Shown in pieces: positions 18,900 to 26,963 of a stretch of 37,188 bases of DNA. A program made the translations under genes and the position numbers. Positions within the stretch are counted from its first letter, which is position 1. Each line of letters opens with the position of its first letter. Source of the DNA: Acidobacteriota bacterium (GTDB lineage Bacteria > Acidobacteriota > Polarisedimenticolia > J045); contig JAGOJY010000041.1 in the NCBI GenBank assembly GCA_017994815.1, positions 1-37,188 of the forward strand, written 5' to 3'. The notes under the pieces were generated by a model. It did not search any database. It worked only from the letters and a program-made list of their open reading frames with translations, and was not told the origin of the DNA.

Positions 18900-20937
18900 T
18901 TCTCCAGGGGGGACAGGCCGCACGCCTGTCCCCGCCGTCGTTGCCGGGCTTCTCGCGGCGCTGGCCCTGCTCTTGGTCGTTTCCGGCTGTCCCGGCCACG
19001 CGCGCCGCTTCGACAACCTGGTGCTCGTGACGCTCGACACGCTGCGCGCCGACCACGTTTCGTGCTACGGCTCGACGCGCGTGCAGACCCCCAACATCGA
19101 CGCCTTGGCCCGTGACGGGGCGCGCGCCGTGCGGGCGTGGTCGACAACGCCGCTGACCACGCCCGCGCACGCCTCGATCATGACCGGGCTCTACCCGCCC
19201 GGGCACGGCGTGCGCAACAACGCGCGCTTCCGCCTGCCCGCCGACGTCACCACGCTGGCCCAGGTGCTCTCGGGCTCCGGCCGCCGCACCGCGGCCTTCG
19301 TCGCCTCGTTCACCACCTCCAGCATGTTCGGCTTCAACCGCGGCTTCGACGTGTTCGACGACGACATGGGGAACGACAGCAGCGGCACGCAGCGCAGCCA
19401 GCGGCCGGGGGACCAGGTCGTCAACCGCGCGATCCTCTGGTTGCGGCAGAACGCCGACCGGCCGTTCTTCCTTTGGGTGCACCTGTTCGACCCGCACGAG
19501 CCGTACAACGCGCCGGTGGAGTTCGCGAGCCGCCACCCGGGCGACCCCTACAGCGGCGAGGTCGCGTTCACCGACGCGCAGGTCGGCCGGCTGATGGAGG
19601 AACTGCGTGCCGCGGGCGTCGCCCCGCGCACGGCGATCGTGGCCGTCGCCGACCACGGCGAGGGGCTCGACACGCACGGCGAGGACGAGCACGGGCTGCT
19701 GCTGTACCAGGAGACCGTCGAAGTCCCGATGATCTACGTCGCGCCGGGCGTGATCGAGCCGGGGACGGAGATCGCGGGCGCGGCCAGCCTGGTCGACGTG
19801 ATGCCGACCGCGCTGGCGCTCCTCGGGCAGGCTGCGCCGGCGGGCGTGCACGGGATCGACCTGTTCGGTCCCGGCGCCGACCCCGCGCGCCACGTCTACG
19901 CCGAGACCCTGTACCCCTACGAGGAGTTCGGCTGGTCGGCGTTGTACGCCCTGCGCGAGCGCGACCTGAAGTACATCGCGTCGCCCAGCCCGGAACTGTA
20001 CGACGTGGCCGCGGACCCGCGCGAGGGCACGAACCTCGCCGGCACGCGCACCGACGAGGCGCGCGCGCTGGCGTCCGCGCTGCGCGAGACGGCGATGCGG
20101 CTGGTCGACCCGGAGCGCCTCGCCGCCGCGGCCGGCTTCGGCGCCGAGAGCGATCCGGAGACGATCTCGCGGCTGGAGAGCCTCGGGTACGTCGCCGGCG
20201 GTGGCGCCGCGGCCGGGCCGGGGGAGGCCCTGCCGGCCGTCGGCGGCCGCAACCCGCGCGACGCGATGTTGGACTACGGCCGGTTCCGGCGCGCGCAGGA
20301 ACTGATCCGCGCCGGGCAGCCCGCGGAGGCGGTCAAGCTGTACGAGAAGCTGCGCGAGACCGATCCCGCCAACCCGCAGGTGATGCTGAAGCTGGCGCAG
20401 GCGCTGGAGACCGTGGGCCAGACCGACCGCGCCGAGGACGCCTACCGCGAGTTGATCGCGCGGCACCCGGTGTTCTACCTCGGCTACCGTTCGTTCGCGA
20501 CGTTCCTCGAAGGGCTCGGGCGCCCGCGCGAGGCGCGCGACCTGTGGCTGCGCCTTTTGGGGCTGCTCCCCGGCTACGTCGGCGTCGAGGTGCGGCTGGC
20601 GCAAACCGAAATCAGTGCCGGGATGCTGGACGAGGCGATCGCGCGGATGTCGACGCACCTGGCCGAGCACGCCAAGGATGCCAACGCCTGGGCCCAAATG
20701 GGCCGCGCGCGGCTGAGCCAAGGCAATCGCGACCAGGCGCTGGAGGCGTTCCGGACCGCGCTCGAGATCCACCCCACGCAGTGGGAGGCGCTGGACGGCG
20801 CCGTGGCGATCCTGGTCGATTCCGGACGCGTGGACGAAGCGCGCAAGCTGCTGCAGTCATTGCGCTCGCGCGCGCCGAACGACCCCGCCATCCGGCACGC
20901 CTTCGAGCGGCTGAACCAGCCGGCCGCCGCCCGCTGA
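18883..20937 (+). CDS. Lipoprotein sulfatase/phosphatase-superfamily enzyme fused to TPR repeats
   Basis: A 684-residue protein. After a basic N-region and a hydrophobic helix there is a lipobox VVSGC (C36), so it is probably a lipoprotein. Residues 41-430 are an alkaline phosphatase-superfamily sulfatase domain. They contain LVTLDTLRADHVSCYGS with metal-binding D52, TTPLTTPAHASIMTGLYPP at the active site, FLWVHLFDPHEPY, and AVADHGEGLDTHGEDEHG. Where arylsulfatases have Cys or Ser (C/S-x-P-x-R), this protein has Thr (T92-T-P-A-H). A phosphodiesterase, phosphotransferase or unusual hydrolase is therefore more likely than a formylglycine sulfatase. Residues about 450-684 hold five or so TPR repeats. 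ATG at 18883 is the only reasonable start ahead of the signal segment, and part of the N-region is encoded by a GGGGACAGG palindrome. Confidence 0.88.
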   Translation: MPSRPDSPGGTGRTPVPAVVAGLLAALALLLVVSGCPGHARRFDNLVLVTLDTLRADHVSCYGSTRVQTPNIDALARDGARAVRAWSTTPLTTPAHASIMTGLYPPGHGVRNNARFRLPADVTTLAQVLSGSGRRTAAFVASFTTSSMFGFNRGFDVFDDDMGNDSSGTQRSQRPGDQVVNRAILWLRQNADRPFFLWVHLFDPHEPYNAPVEFASRHPGDPYSGEVAFTDAQVGRLMEELRAAGVAPRTAIVAVADHGEGLDTHGEDEHGLLLYQETVEVPMIYVAPGVIEPGTEIAGAASLVDVMPTALALLGQAAPAGVHGIDLFGPGADPARHVYAETLYPYEEFGWSALYALRERDLKYIASPSPELYDVAADPREGTNLAGTRTDEARALASALRETAMRLVDPERLAAAAGFGAESDPETISRLESLGYVAGGGAAAGPGEALPAVGGRNPRDAMLDYGRFRRAQELIRAGQPAEAVKLYEKLRETDPANPQVMLKLAQALETVGQTDRAEDAYRELIARHPVFYLGYRSFATFLEGLGRPREARDLWLRLLGLLPGYVGVEVRLAQTEISAGMLDEAIARMSTHLAEHAKDANAWAQMGRARLSQGNRDQALEAFRTALEIHPTQWEALDGAVAILVDSGRVDEARKLLQSLRSRAPNDPAIRHAFERLNQPAAAR
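18909..18933. repeat. GGGGACAGG palindrome, copy 2, inside the sulfatase N-region
   Basis: A perfect 10-bp stem (GGGGACAGGC paired with GCCTGTCCCC) with a 5-base loop. It begins 9 bp after the pepD stop codon and lies inside the coding sequence for the signal N-region of the sulfatase-TPR lipoprotein. It encodes residues G9 to about P17 (GGTGRTPVP). The stem core is the same as at 4328-4352. Confidence 0.7.
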
Positions 20938-20943
20938 CCCGCC

Positions 20944-21510
20944 TCAGGGGGTCATCAGGGCCGGCGCCGCTCCCGTCGTGCGCAGGTAGACGCGCAGCTT
21001 GACGAACGGCAGGTCGGGGTTGTTCGCCGCGCCCGGGTTCTTGGCCGGGTCGCCCAGGTTCGGGTCGAGCAGCAGCGCGTCCTCGAACGCCTTCAGCGCT
21101 TCTTCGTAATGGCCGAGCGCCTGCTCGGCGACGCCGACGTTGTAGCGGGCGAGCGCGTGGAACGGTTCGATGTCGATCGCCTTGCGGAACGCGCTGAGTC
21201 CGGCGCTGAACTTCTCGTTGCGCAGGCGCACGGCGCCGAGGTCGACCCACAGGTCCGGGTCCTTCGCGTCGATGTCGATCCCGTGTTCGAACGCCGCTTC
21301 CGCGTCCTCGTAGGCGCCGTGCGCGGCGAGCGCCTTGCCGAGCGACTCCCAGGCGATCGCGTCCTGCGGGTTGGCGGTGATCTGCTCCATCGCCGCGGCG
21401 ATGCCGGGGTCCTGCATCAGGAGCTGGCTCTTGAGCCGGAACTCCTTTCCGGCCTGGGCGGTGACGGCGGACACGAGGAGGACGAGGCACGAGATGACGA
21501 TGCGGCGCAT
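20944..21510 (-). CDS. Exported TPR protein
   Basis: A 188-residue protein with a signal peptide (VISCLVLLVSAVTAQA, cut near residue 20). At least three TPR units follow, about residues 45-150: AIAWESLGKALAAHGAYEDA, DLWVDLGAVRLRNEKFSAGL and ALARYNVGVAEQALGHYEEA with ALKAFEDALLLDPN. The C-terminus (NPDLPFVKLRVYLRTTG) is unassigned. It acts in the periplasm, presumably as a scaffold. It lies 11 bp downstream of the MXAN_5187-like gene and converges on the sulfatase-TPR gene with a 6-bp gap. Confidence 0.85.
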   Translation of the reverse strand: MRRIVISCLVLLVSAVTAQAGKEFRLKSQLLMQDPGIAAAMEQITANPQDAIAWESLGKALAAHGAYEDAEAAFEHGIDIDAKDPDLWVDLGAVRLRNEKFSAGLSAFRKAIDIEPFHALARYNVGVAEQALGHYEEALKAFEDALLLDPNLGDPAKNPGAANNPDLPFVKLRVYLRTTGAAPALMTP

Positions 21511-21521
21511 GTTGAAGACCC

Positions 21522-22151
21522 CTATGGCTGCCCGGTGAGCGCCGGCTCCGACGCTGACGCCGGGGCGGGGCGCACGGCGACCCTCACCTTGCCACCGACC
21601 TCGTCCAGGCGCAACTCGAAATCGCAGCCGGGGTTACGCTCGCGGGCCTGGCCGAGCGCCTCGCCGATGCGGTCGGCGAATGGCGCGTAGGAGAGGCTCG
21701 AAACCGGCAGCCCGCGCGCCTTGCGCGCCGTGCGGTAGGCCAGGTACATGTCGCGCAACTGCGTGCCGGTCGCTTCGCCGCGCTGCAGCCGCGTGCAGAG
21801 CAGCACCTGCGGCAGGTCCAGGTCCTCGACGTGCTGGTCGCGGCGGCCCGACCGGACCGCGGAGCCGGGGCCTTCCTCTTCCATCTGCCGCACGCGGCGG
21901 TTCCAGCGCTCGATGTTCATCCGGTGCCGGTGGACCAGCGTGTTGAAGCGGAAGCGGTCCGCGGTGCGCTGCGGCGGGTGCTTGCTGTAGTGGCGGATGA
22001 TCGCCTCGGACTCGGCCATGCGCTGGTGCGGGGGCCAGCGGGTCATCCGCGTCAGGAACATCTCGTATTCGACGGAGAGGCGCTGCAGCGTCTTCTCCAG
22101 GAGGTGGAGGTCCTTGGTGACCTCGGTCGGGGTGAAGAGCGTGTCGCCCAA
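21522..22151 (-). CDS. MXAN_5187 C-terminal-domain-like protein
   Basis: A 209-residue, charged and probably helical cytoplasmic protein. It resembles the C-terminal domain described for the Myxococcus protein MXAN_5187: TPTEVTKDLHLLEKTLQRL, VEYEMFLTRMTRWPP, RTADRFRFNTLVHRHRMN and IERWNRRVRQMEEEG, followed by a second half with SFADRIGEAL-like KARGLPVSSLSYAPFADRIG. I know of no molecular function. The start is a TTG (22149-22151), preceded at 8 bp by GAGG. No ATG or GTG would keep the conserved N-terminal segment. Its operon partner downstream is the exported TPR protein. It is divergent from selA across 183 bp that show no obvious promoter apart from a GAGAAT box near selA. Confidence 0.75.
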   Translation of the reverse strand: MGDTLFTPTEVTKDLHLLEKTLQRLSVEYEMFLTRMTRWPPHQRMAESEAIIRHYSKHPPQRTADRFRFNTLVHRHRMNIERWNRRVRQMEEEGPGSAVRSGRRDQHVEDLDLPQVLLCTRLQRGEATGTQLRDMYLAYRTARKARGLPVSSLSYAPFADRIGEALGQARERNPGCDFELRLDEVGGKVRVAVRPAPASASEPALTGQP

Positions 22152-22334
22152 GCGGAGCCTCGCCGGACCGGATCGTCCCCGGTTCTACTGTCGGTCCGAG
22201 CGCGGCGGCGGGCCAGCGTGGGATGCGGCGGACGTCCCGCCGTGGGAACGCCGGATCCGGCGCCATCCGCGGCGGTCCGGACCGTACCGGGCACGCCGTT
22301 GTGGACCCGCGTTCCGGGCGCGGAGAATGGGGCC

Positions 22335-23720
22335 ATGGATCCCCGCAGCCGCATCCCGTCCGTCGACCGCCTGCTGGCCCACCCGCGGCTCGCCCCGCGG
22401 CTCGAATCGTGGTCGCGGCGCGCCGCGCTCGCGGCCGTGCGTCGCGAACTGGAGCGGCTGCGCGCCGAACTCGAGGGCGGCGGCGAGGTCCCCGGCGAGG
22501 ACGAGATCGCCGCGCGCTGCGCGGCGGCGCTGGACGACCTCGCGACGCCGCGGCCGCGCCGCGTGATCAATGCCACCGGCGTGATCGTGCACACGAACCT
22601 CGGCCGCGCCCCGCTCGGGGCGCGCGCGCTGTCGTGGCTGGCCGAGGCGGCGGGCGGCTACTCCAACCTCGAGTACGACCTGGCGCAAGGCTCGCGCGGG
22701 CACCGCCACGACCACGTGCAGGACCTGCTGGAGTTGATGTTCCCCGGGTCCGCGGCGCTCGTCGTGAACAACAACGCGGCGGCCGTGCTCTTGGTGCTGA
22801 ACACGCTCGCGCTCGGGCGCGAGGTCCTGGTCAGCCGCGGCGAACTGATCGAGATCGGCGGCTCGTTCCGCATTCCCGAGATCCTCGAGCGTTCCGGCGC
22901 GCGCCTGCGCGAGGTCGGCACCACGAACCGCACGCACGCGCGCGACTTCGAGCAGGCGCTCGGTCCGGAGACGGGGCTGATCCTGCGGGTCTGGCCCAGC
23001 AACTACCGCATCGTCGGTTTCACGACCGCCGTGGCGCTGCCGGAGCTGGTCGCGATCGGCCGCCGCGCGGGACTGCCGGTCGTCGCCGACCAGGGGTGCG
23101 GGCGCCTGTTCCGCGACGGCCCCGGTCCGCCGAGCGAGCCGGCCGTGGAAGAGTTGCTCGAGCAGGGCACCGACCTGGTCTGCTTCTCGGGCGACAAGAT
23201 GCTGGGCGGACCGCAGGCCGGGCTGATCGTCGGCCGGGCCGAGTTGGTCCGGCGCTGCGCGAAGAATCCGCTGGCGCGCGCGCTGCGGCCGGACAAGATC
23301 GCGCTCGCGGCGGTGGCCGCGACCTGCCTGTCGTGGCTGCGCCCGGATCCGCGCGCCGAGATCCCCGCGGCCCGCATGCTCGCGGCCACGGCCGACGAGT
23401 TGCGCGCCGAGGCGCGGCGCCTTGCGGCCGCGGTCCGCCGCCTCGCGCCGGGGCTGGACGTCGCGGTGCGCGAGGACGTCTCGCGCGTGGGCGGTGGCGC
23501 CGCGCCGGAGGAGGATCTGCCGACGTGGGTCGTGGAGTTGCGCGCTGGCGGCATCGGCGACGACGAACTGCTGGTGCGCCTGCGCACCGGCCACCCACCC
23601 GTCGTCGCGCGCGCGCGTGACGGCGCCGTGGTGCTCGACCCGCGCACGCTCCTTCCCGGCGAGCACCGCGAGGTGGCGTCCGCGATCGCCTCCGCCCTCG
23701 CTCCGGACAAGATGTCGTAG
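22335..23720 (+). CDS. selA: L-seryl-tRNA(Sec) selenium transferase
   Basis: A 461-residue PLP enzyme that converts seryl-tRNA(Sec) to selenocysteinyl-tRNA(Sec) using selenophosphate. The N-terminal helical tRNA-binding part starts with RIPSVDRLLAHPRL. Then come RRVINATGVIVHTNLGRAPL, YSNLEYDLAQGSRGHRHDHV, VVNNNAAAVLLVL, SRGELIEIGGSFRIPEI, VGTTNRTHARD and the PLP lysine K288 in CFSGDKMLGGPQAGL. All key motifs are intact, so the host should use selenocysteine. selB, selC and selD are not in the window, although selB often follows selA. The accessory island starts 22 bp after its stop codon, so a downstream partner may have been displaced. Confidence 0.97.
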   Translation: MDPRSRIPSVDRLLAHPRLAPRLESWSRRAALAAVRRELERLRAELEGGGEVPGEDEIAARCAAALDDLATPRPRRVINATGVIVHTNLGRAPLGARALSWLAEAAGGYSNLEYDLAQGSRGHRHDHVQDLLELMFPGSAALVVNNNAAAVLLVLNTLALGREVLVSRGELIEIGGSFRIPEILERSGARLREVGTTNRTHARDFEQALGPETGLILRVWPSNYRIVGFTTAVALPELVAIGRRAGLPVVADQGCGRLFRDGPGPPSEPAVEELLEQGTDLVCFSGDKMLGGPQAGLIVGRAELVRRCAKNPLARALRPDKIALAAVAATCLSWLRPDPRAEIPAARMLAATADELRAEARRLAAAVRRLAPGLDVAVREDVSRVGGGAAPEEDLPTWVVELRAGGIGDDELLVRLRTGHPPVVARARDGAVVLDPRTLLPGEHREVASAIASALAPDKMS

Positions 23721-23742
23721 CGAGGATACGGAACGGGACAGG

Positions 23743-24492
23743 ATGCACTCCGGCAGTGGAGGGTCCGATGAGACCCAAGAACAGAGCGATGTGAGTGCGG
23801 CCGTCGACAGGCAAGGAGAGGCCTCCTTGGCGGCCGAGACACCGGACGCGAACGCGACGAGCACACAGACAACTTCCCTGAGCGGTGCCACACGAACGCG
23901 CTTGACGGGATGTGCTCGCTACGACAAAGACCTCTCGGAGACCGTCCGTAGCAACTTCTCCGCACAGGTAGCAAATGAAGTCAATTACCTGCAATCGCTG
24001 GAAGTCGAAGTGACCACACCTGAATGTGTCGGTGACTTCGGTCTGAATGGGACGGTACTTGAGGGCGCGGTCAGTATCGACGGAGGTCCTCCGCAGAGCC
24101 TTGAACAGCTTGGGGCCACGATTCGTTCAGAGTCTGCCGTGGCCCTTTACTTCACTCCTGACTTTCCCGGAGTTCCGCGATCCTCTAGCACCGACCGTTT
24201 TGCTGTATTCGGTCCCAACTACGGCAGCAAGAGCGTCGCTCACGAAATGGGTCACATGCCGGGGAATAACGTTGTTGGTCTGGGTAGTGGCGACAGTAGC
24301 ATCGTGGAAGTGTTTTTCAAGAACTTCATCAATGACTCATGGATCGACAGCAACATATTCACTATTCGCTCTGTACTGTATCGGCTGAACACACGGAACG
24401 CGGTTCGCGCTCTAAACGACCAGCCGCCTATCGAGCGGTCCTGGATTGGAACACTTTCCCGTGCGATTCCCGGGGTGGGGGGGTGGTTGTGA
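23743..24492 (+). CDS. Orphan metallopeptidase-domain protein (Rhs-type toxin cassette candidate)
   Basis: A 249-residue protein. Residues 1-55 are polar and low-complexity (MHSGSGGSDETQEQSDVSAA and a Thr/Ala-rich stretch), like the linker between an Rhs core and its toxin. The folded part begins around residue 60. It contains LYFTPDFPGVP, RFAVFGPNYGSKSVAHEMGH and MPGNNVVGLGSG. The zincin motif HEMGHMPG has H167, E168 and H171. Codon and base use are distinctly less GC-rich than the flanking selA. There is no signal peptide. The next gene overlaps its stop by 4 bp and encodes a small membrane protein, which fits a toxin/immunity pair. Being 0.9 kb upstream of a truncated RHS core on the same strand supports an orphan polymorphic-toxin C-terminus. 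This role is inferred. Confidence 0.65.
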   Translation: MHSGSGGSDETQEQSDVSAAVDRQGEASLAAETPDANATSTQTTSLSGATRTRLTGCARYDKDLSETVRSNFSAQVANEVNYLQSLEVEVTTPECVGDFGLNGTVLEGAVSIDGGPPQSLEQLGATIRSESAVALYFTPDFPGVPRSSSTDRFAVFGPNYGSKSVAHEMGHMPGNNVVGLGSGDSSIVEVFFKNFINDSWIDSNIFTIRSVLYRLNTRNAVRALNDQPPIERSWIGTLSRAIPGVGGWL

Positions 24493-24896
24493 GACACGCC
24501 AAGTACTTGCGTTTCACGTCAGCCACCGCACTGCTGATCGGCTTGTGCGCACCAGTGTACCGCTCTCCCGTGATCGCTCCCTTTGACTCTCGTGATGTCC
24601 TATTCGGGTATACTCTGTTTTATGAGGAGAGTCGATTAGCATGTTTGTGCCTGCTCGCGACGGCAGTCATCGCCGTTGTTGGGGCCCGCGGCACAATGTA
24701 CCGCGTGCTGTTCGTGATGAGCGTTGCCTCGTTTGCGGCAAGCGCGTACGTAGGCGTGCGGGTGTGGCGCCAGTGGCAGCACTGGCGGACGGTTGACCCT
24801 GAGATGGCCGGGATGTCCGTTGGATGGGCATGGATTCCGATCGCAATAGGCGTTTTGCTGGCGCTCTACGTCGGATCCCGCGGCATTCGACGTTAG
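24489..24896 (+). CDS. Small four-helix membrane protein (candidate immunity protein)
   Basis: A 135-residue protein starting with GTG within the stop codon of the metallopeptidase gene (GTGA). Four hydrophobic segments are visible: FTSATALLIGLCAPVY, LACLCLLATAVIAVVGA, VLFVMSVASFAASAYVGV and GWAWIPIAIGVLLALYVG. The loops are short and mostly basic. I recognise no family. Strict coupling to a metallopeptidase-domain gene inside an Rhs locus suggests an inner-membrane immunity protein. An unrelated membrane protein carried as cargo is the alternative. Confidence 0.6.
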   Translation: MRHAKYLRFTSATALLIGLCAPVYRSPVIAPFDSRDVLFGYTLFYEESRLACLCLLATAVIAVVGARGTMYRVLFVMSVASFAASAYVGVRVWRQWQHWRTVDPEMAGMSVGWAWIPIAIGVLLALYVGSRGIRR

Positions 24897-24926
24897 TGTC
24901 CCGGCGTAGGGGTCTGGAGAGGGCCT

Positions 24927-25385
24927 ATGAGACGCATTGCATTGGCAGTGGGATTGGCTATTGGTGCGGCAGCGCAAGCTGCGCAGGCGGGCGGTCAGGC
25001 AGTTGCTTGCGACGATGGCGGGACACTCGAACTGCCATCCAGAACATCGGGCGAGGATGTGCTGACGTTGTACGACAAAGTGCACGAGTTTCTGTGGCAG
25101 CACTGGAGGACGCGGTCCTGTGCTATCATCGCAGTTAGTCTTTCCACGATCGAAGGCGGCTCGACCACCGCAGTGTACCGGGTTGACAGAAACGCGTGTG
25201 GGATATGGGTCATCCTCGTGTCTGAGCACCAACTCATTGTAGATGGTCCGCATCGTACGTTCCGCAGCGCTCTCGGCGAGTACACCAAGATCGAACGAGA
25301 GTGGCGCCCATTCTCGGGTACCGGGCAACAACATTCCGTCTTGATCTTCAATGACCCCCTGAAGGGAACGAGGCTGGAACGCTGA
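24927..25385 (+). CDS. Small secreted hypothetical protein
   Basis: A 152-residue protein with a signal peptide (RRIALAVGLAIGAAAQAAQA). The mature part has DVLTLYDKVHEFLWQHWRTR, SCAIIAVSLSTIEGGSTTAV and RVDRNACGIWVILVSEHQ, suggesting one mixed alpha/beta domain. Two or three cysteines could form disulfides. GGAGAGGG lies at good distance from the ATG. I do not recognise a named family. Its place between a toxin-like pair and a truncated RHS core suggests an immunity or accessory role in the periplasm, but this is only context. Confidence 0.6.
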   Translation: MRRIALAVGLAIGAAAQAAQAGGQAVACDDGGTLELPSRTSGEDVLTLYDKVHEFLWQHWRTRSCAIIAVSLSTIEGGSTTAVYRVDRNACGIWVILVSEHQLIVDGPHRTFRSALGEYTKIEREWRPFSGTGQQHSVLIFNDPLKGTRLER

Positions 25386-25451
25386 CGCCGGGTCTGCGCG
25401 CTAGGTGCGTCGTTAGAGGTCCGTTGGTCCACCAGGTGGAAGTCCTGCCCC

Positions 25452-25531
25452 CGCCGAGGCGATGCGGTACGACGCCAGCGATCTGGTGACGTCGGTGGTG
25501 TGGGGCCACGTGGTCGGGCCGCAGCACGAGG
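25452..25531 (+). repeat. 80-bp direct repeat, upstream copy
   Basis: This copy matches 28985-29064 at 76 of 80 positions. It lies at the very start of the 3' rhs fragment and encodes AEAMRYDASDLVTSVVWGHV followed by VGPQHE. It is the place where the two rhs pieces would join in an intact gene. Confidence 0.85.
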
Positions 25532-26952
25532 ACACGGTCCTGGTGCGCTACGGCTACTCGGCGGACGGCCGGCTGGCGTGGCGCGCCGAGGGCGCGGAGG
25601 GCGCGCCGGAGTGGTCCCTGTACGACGGCGGCGAGGTGATCCAGGAGCGATCGGAGCAGGACATTCGCTGGGAGTACACTTGGGCCGGCGGGCAGATGGT
25701 GAAGGCAGAACAGAGCGGCCTGACGCCATTCCATTTGCACCACGACCGTCTGGGGTCGGTGGTGCTGGCGACGCGGAGCGAGAACGGCGTCGCGGTCGAC
25801 GCCGGGCACACGGCGTACGATCCGTACGGCCGTCCGGCGCGCCCGCCGAGCTGGCTGGGCGCGCCGCTGCCGGTGAAGTTCGGGTTCACGGGGGCGAGAA
25901 GGGACGACCTGGCGGCGCCGGGCGGGCTGTACCTGATGGGCGCGCGCTGGTACGACCCGGAACTCGGCCGCTTCATCGAGCAGGACCCGATCGGCGAGGG
26001 CGGCGGGCTCAACCTGTACGCGTACGTGGGAGCGAGCCCGACGATGTGGGTCGATCCGACGGGGCTCGCGTCCACGTATGCCAACGTTGGTGGCGGGCGC
26101 TCTCGGAAGTTCGGTTTCGGCGGATCCACCTATTCTGTCTCCGGTCCCGTGGGCAAGGCCGGCAGCGGCATCGCCGGTGGCCGATCGGCCGCGGGTACTG
26201 ACGGCGGTGCAGGCCGTAGCGCCGGAACCGCCGACTCCAAGGACCAACAGGCGGCGGGGGCCGGCCAGGGCGCGGCAGCCGAGGAAGCACAGCAACCGGA
26301 CCCGAACGGCGCGACGCTGCAGGAACAGGCGGGGCAGGGTGCAACCGAGCCGACCCTGTACTTGATGAACGATGGTGCGGCGACCGATGCCGAGATGGAG
26401 GTCGCCGCCAGCACCCTCCAGTCGATCGTGGAGGACGCCGGGTACACCGTGGAGTTGGTTCCGCCGCAATGCATGGACCTACAGGGTAACGACAAGGTTG
26501 TCGTGCTGACTACATCGACATCGGGGCTGGCGGAGGCGTTCAACGCATCGAGTGAAGGCAACCTGGGCAACACAACGGACGACAGAACGATGGCTTTCGT
26601 GTACGTCGATCGAGTCAGGACCGAGACCGACAAGGCGATCGCGGCGGTGAAGTCGGGCCCGGCGATGGAACAGAACCCGGGAGTCGCCTCGCTGGTCGAT
26701 ATGGGACAGACAAGCTCCGGAACGGCTCTGGGAAACACCGCCGGACACGAATTCGCCACCCACATGCTGGGTCAGGACATTCACACGCGGGCACTTGTAA
26801 TGAGCTCCACGAAGGCCGGGCCCAGCGGTGTGCTCACCGTTTTCAGGCATGACGTGCGGCTGACGGGCGACCCCAAAGAAGGGCCCGATCCTGGCACAGA
26901 GTGGATGTTGATATCGCGCATCGGCGGGTTCACGCGTCCGTTCGTTCCCTGA
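25452..26952 (+). pseudogene. 3' part of an rhs gene: RHS core end plus C-terminal HExxxH domain
   Basis: The frame is open from about 25452, but it begins in the middle of an RHS core, so the ATG at 25462 is an internal methionine. Residues 1-200 (counted from that Met) carry YD-type segments and the RHS end motif: LHHDRLGSVVLATR, GFTGARRDDLAAPGGLYLMG, ARWYDPELGRFIEQDPIGEG and LNLYAYVGASPTMWVDPTG. A Gly/Ala/Gln-rich linker (about 205-290) leads to a unique C-terminal domain of about 200 residues. This contains TLYLMNDGAATDAEMEV, DKVVVLTTSTSGLAEAF and the motif GNTAGHEFATHMLGQDIH (H429, E430, H434). The C-terminal domain is intact and ends just before a secreted-protein gene. In RHS proteins this domain is the variable toxin. 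The upstream YD repeats are missing here. Confidence 0.8.
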
Positions 26953-26963
26953 GGAGACACAAC

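Noticed and set aside
18832..20772. A 646-codon antisense frame over the sulfatase-TPR gene
   Set aside because: It has the same high-GC shadow pattern. It shows no domain motifs and the sense strand encodes a clear enzyme.
22335..23720. In-frame TGA codons marking a selenoprotein near selA
   Set aside because: None of the recognised genes in the window needs a TGA read-through to match its family; a systematic search could not be done by eye.
25429..25441. A small palindrome TCCACC-A-GGTGGA just before the 3' rhs fragment, as an attachment site
   Set aside because: The stem is only 6 bp and no second copy was seen at the island's other edge.
25462..25464. The ATG at 25462 as a genuine start of a complete RHS protein
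   Set aside because: The same MRYDA segment is internal in the other rhs fragment (28993 onward), there is no ribosome binding site, and the reading frame begins mid-core.
26746..26772. A canonical HExxH zinc motif in the RHS C-terminal domain
   Set aside because: On counting, three residues separate E430 and H434, so it is HExxxH. It is reported as a variant instead.
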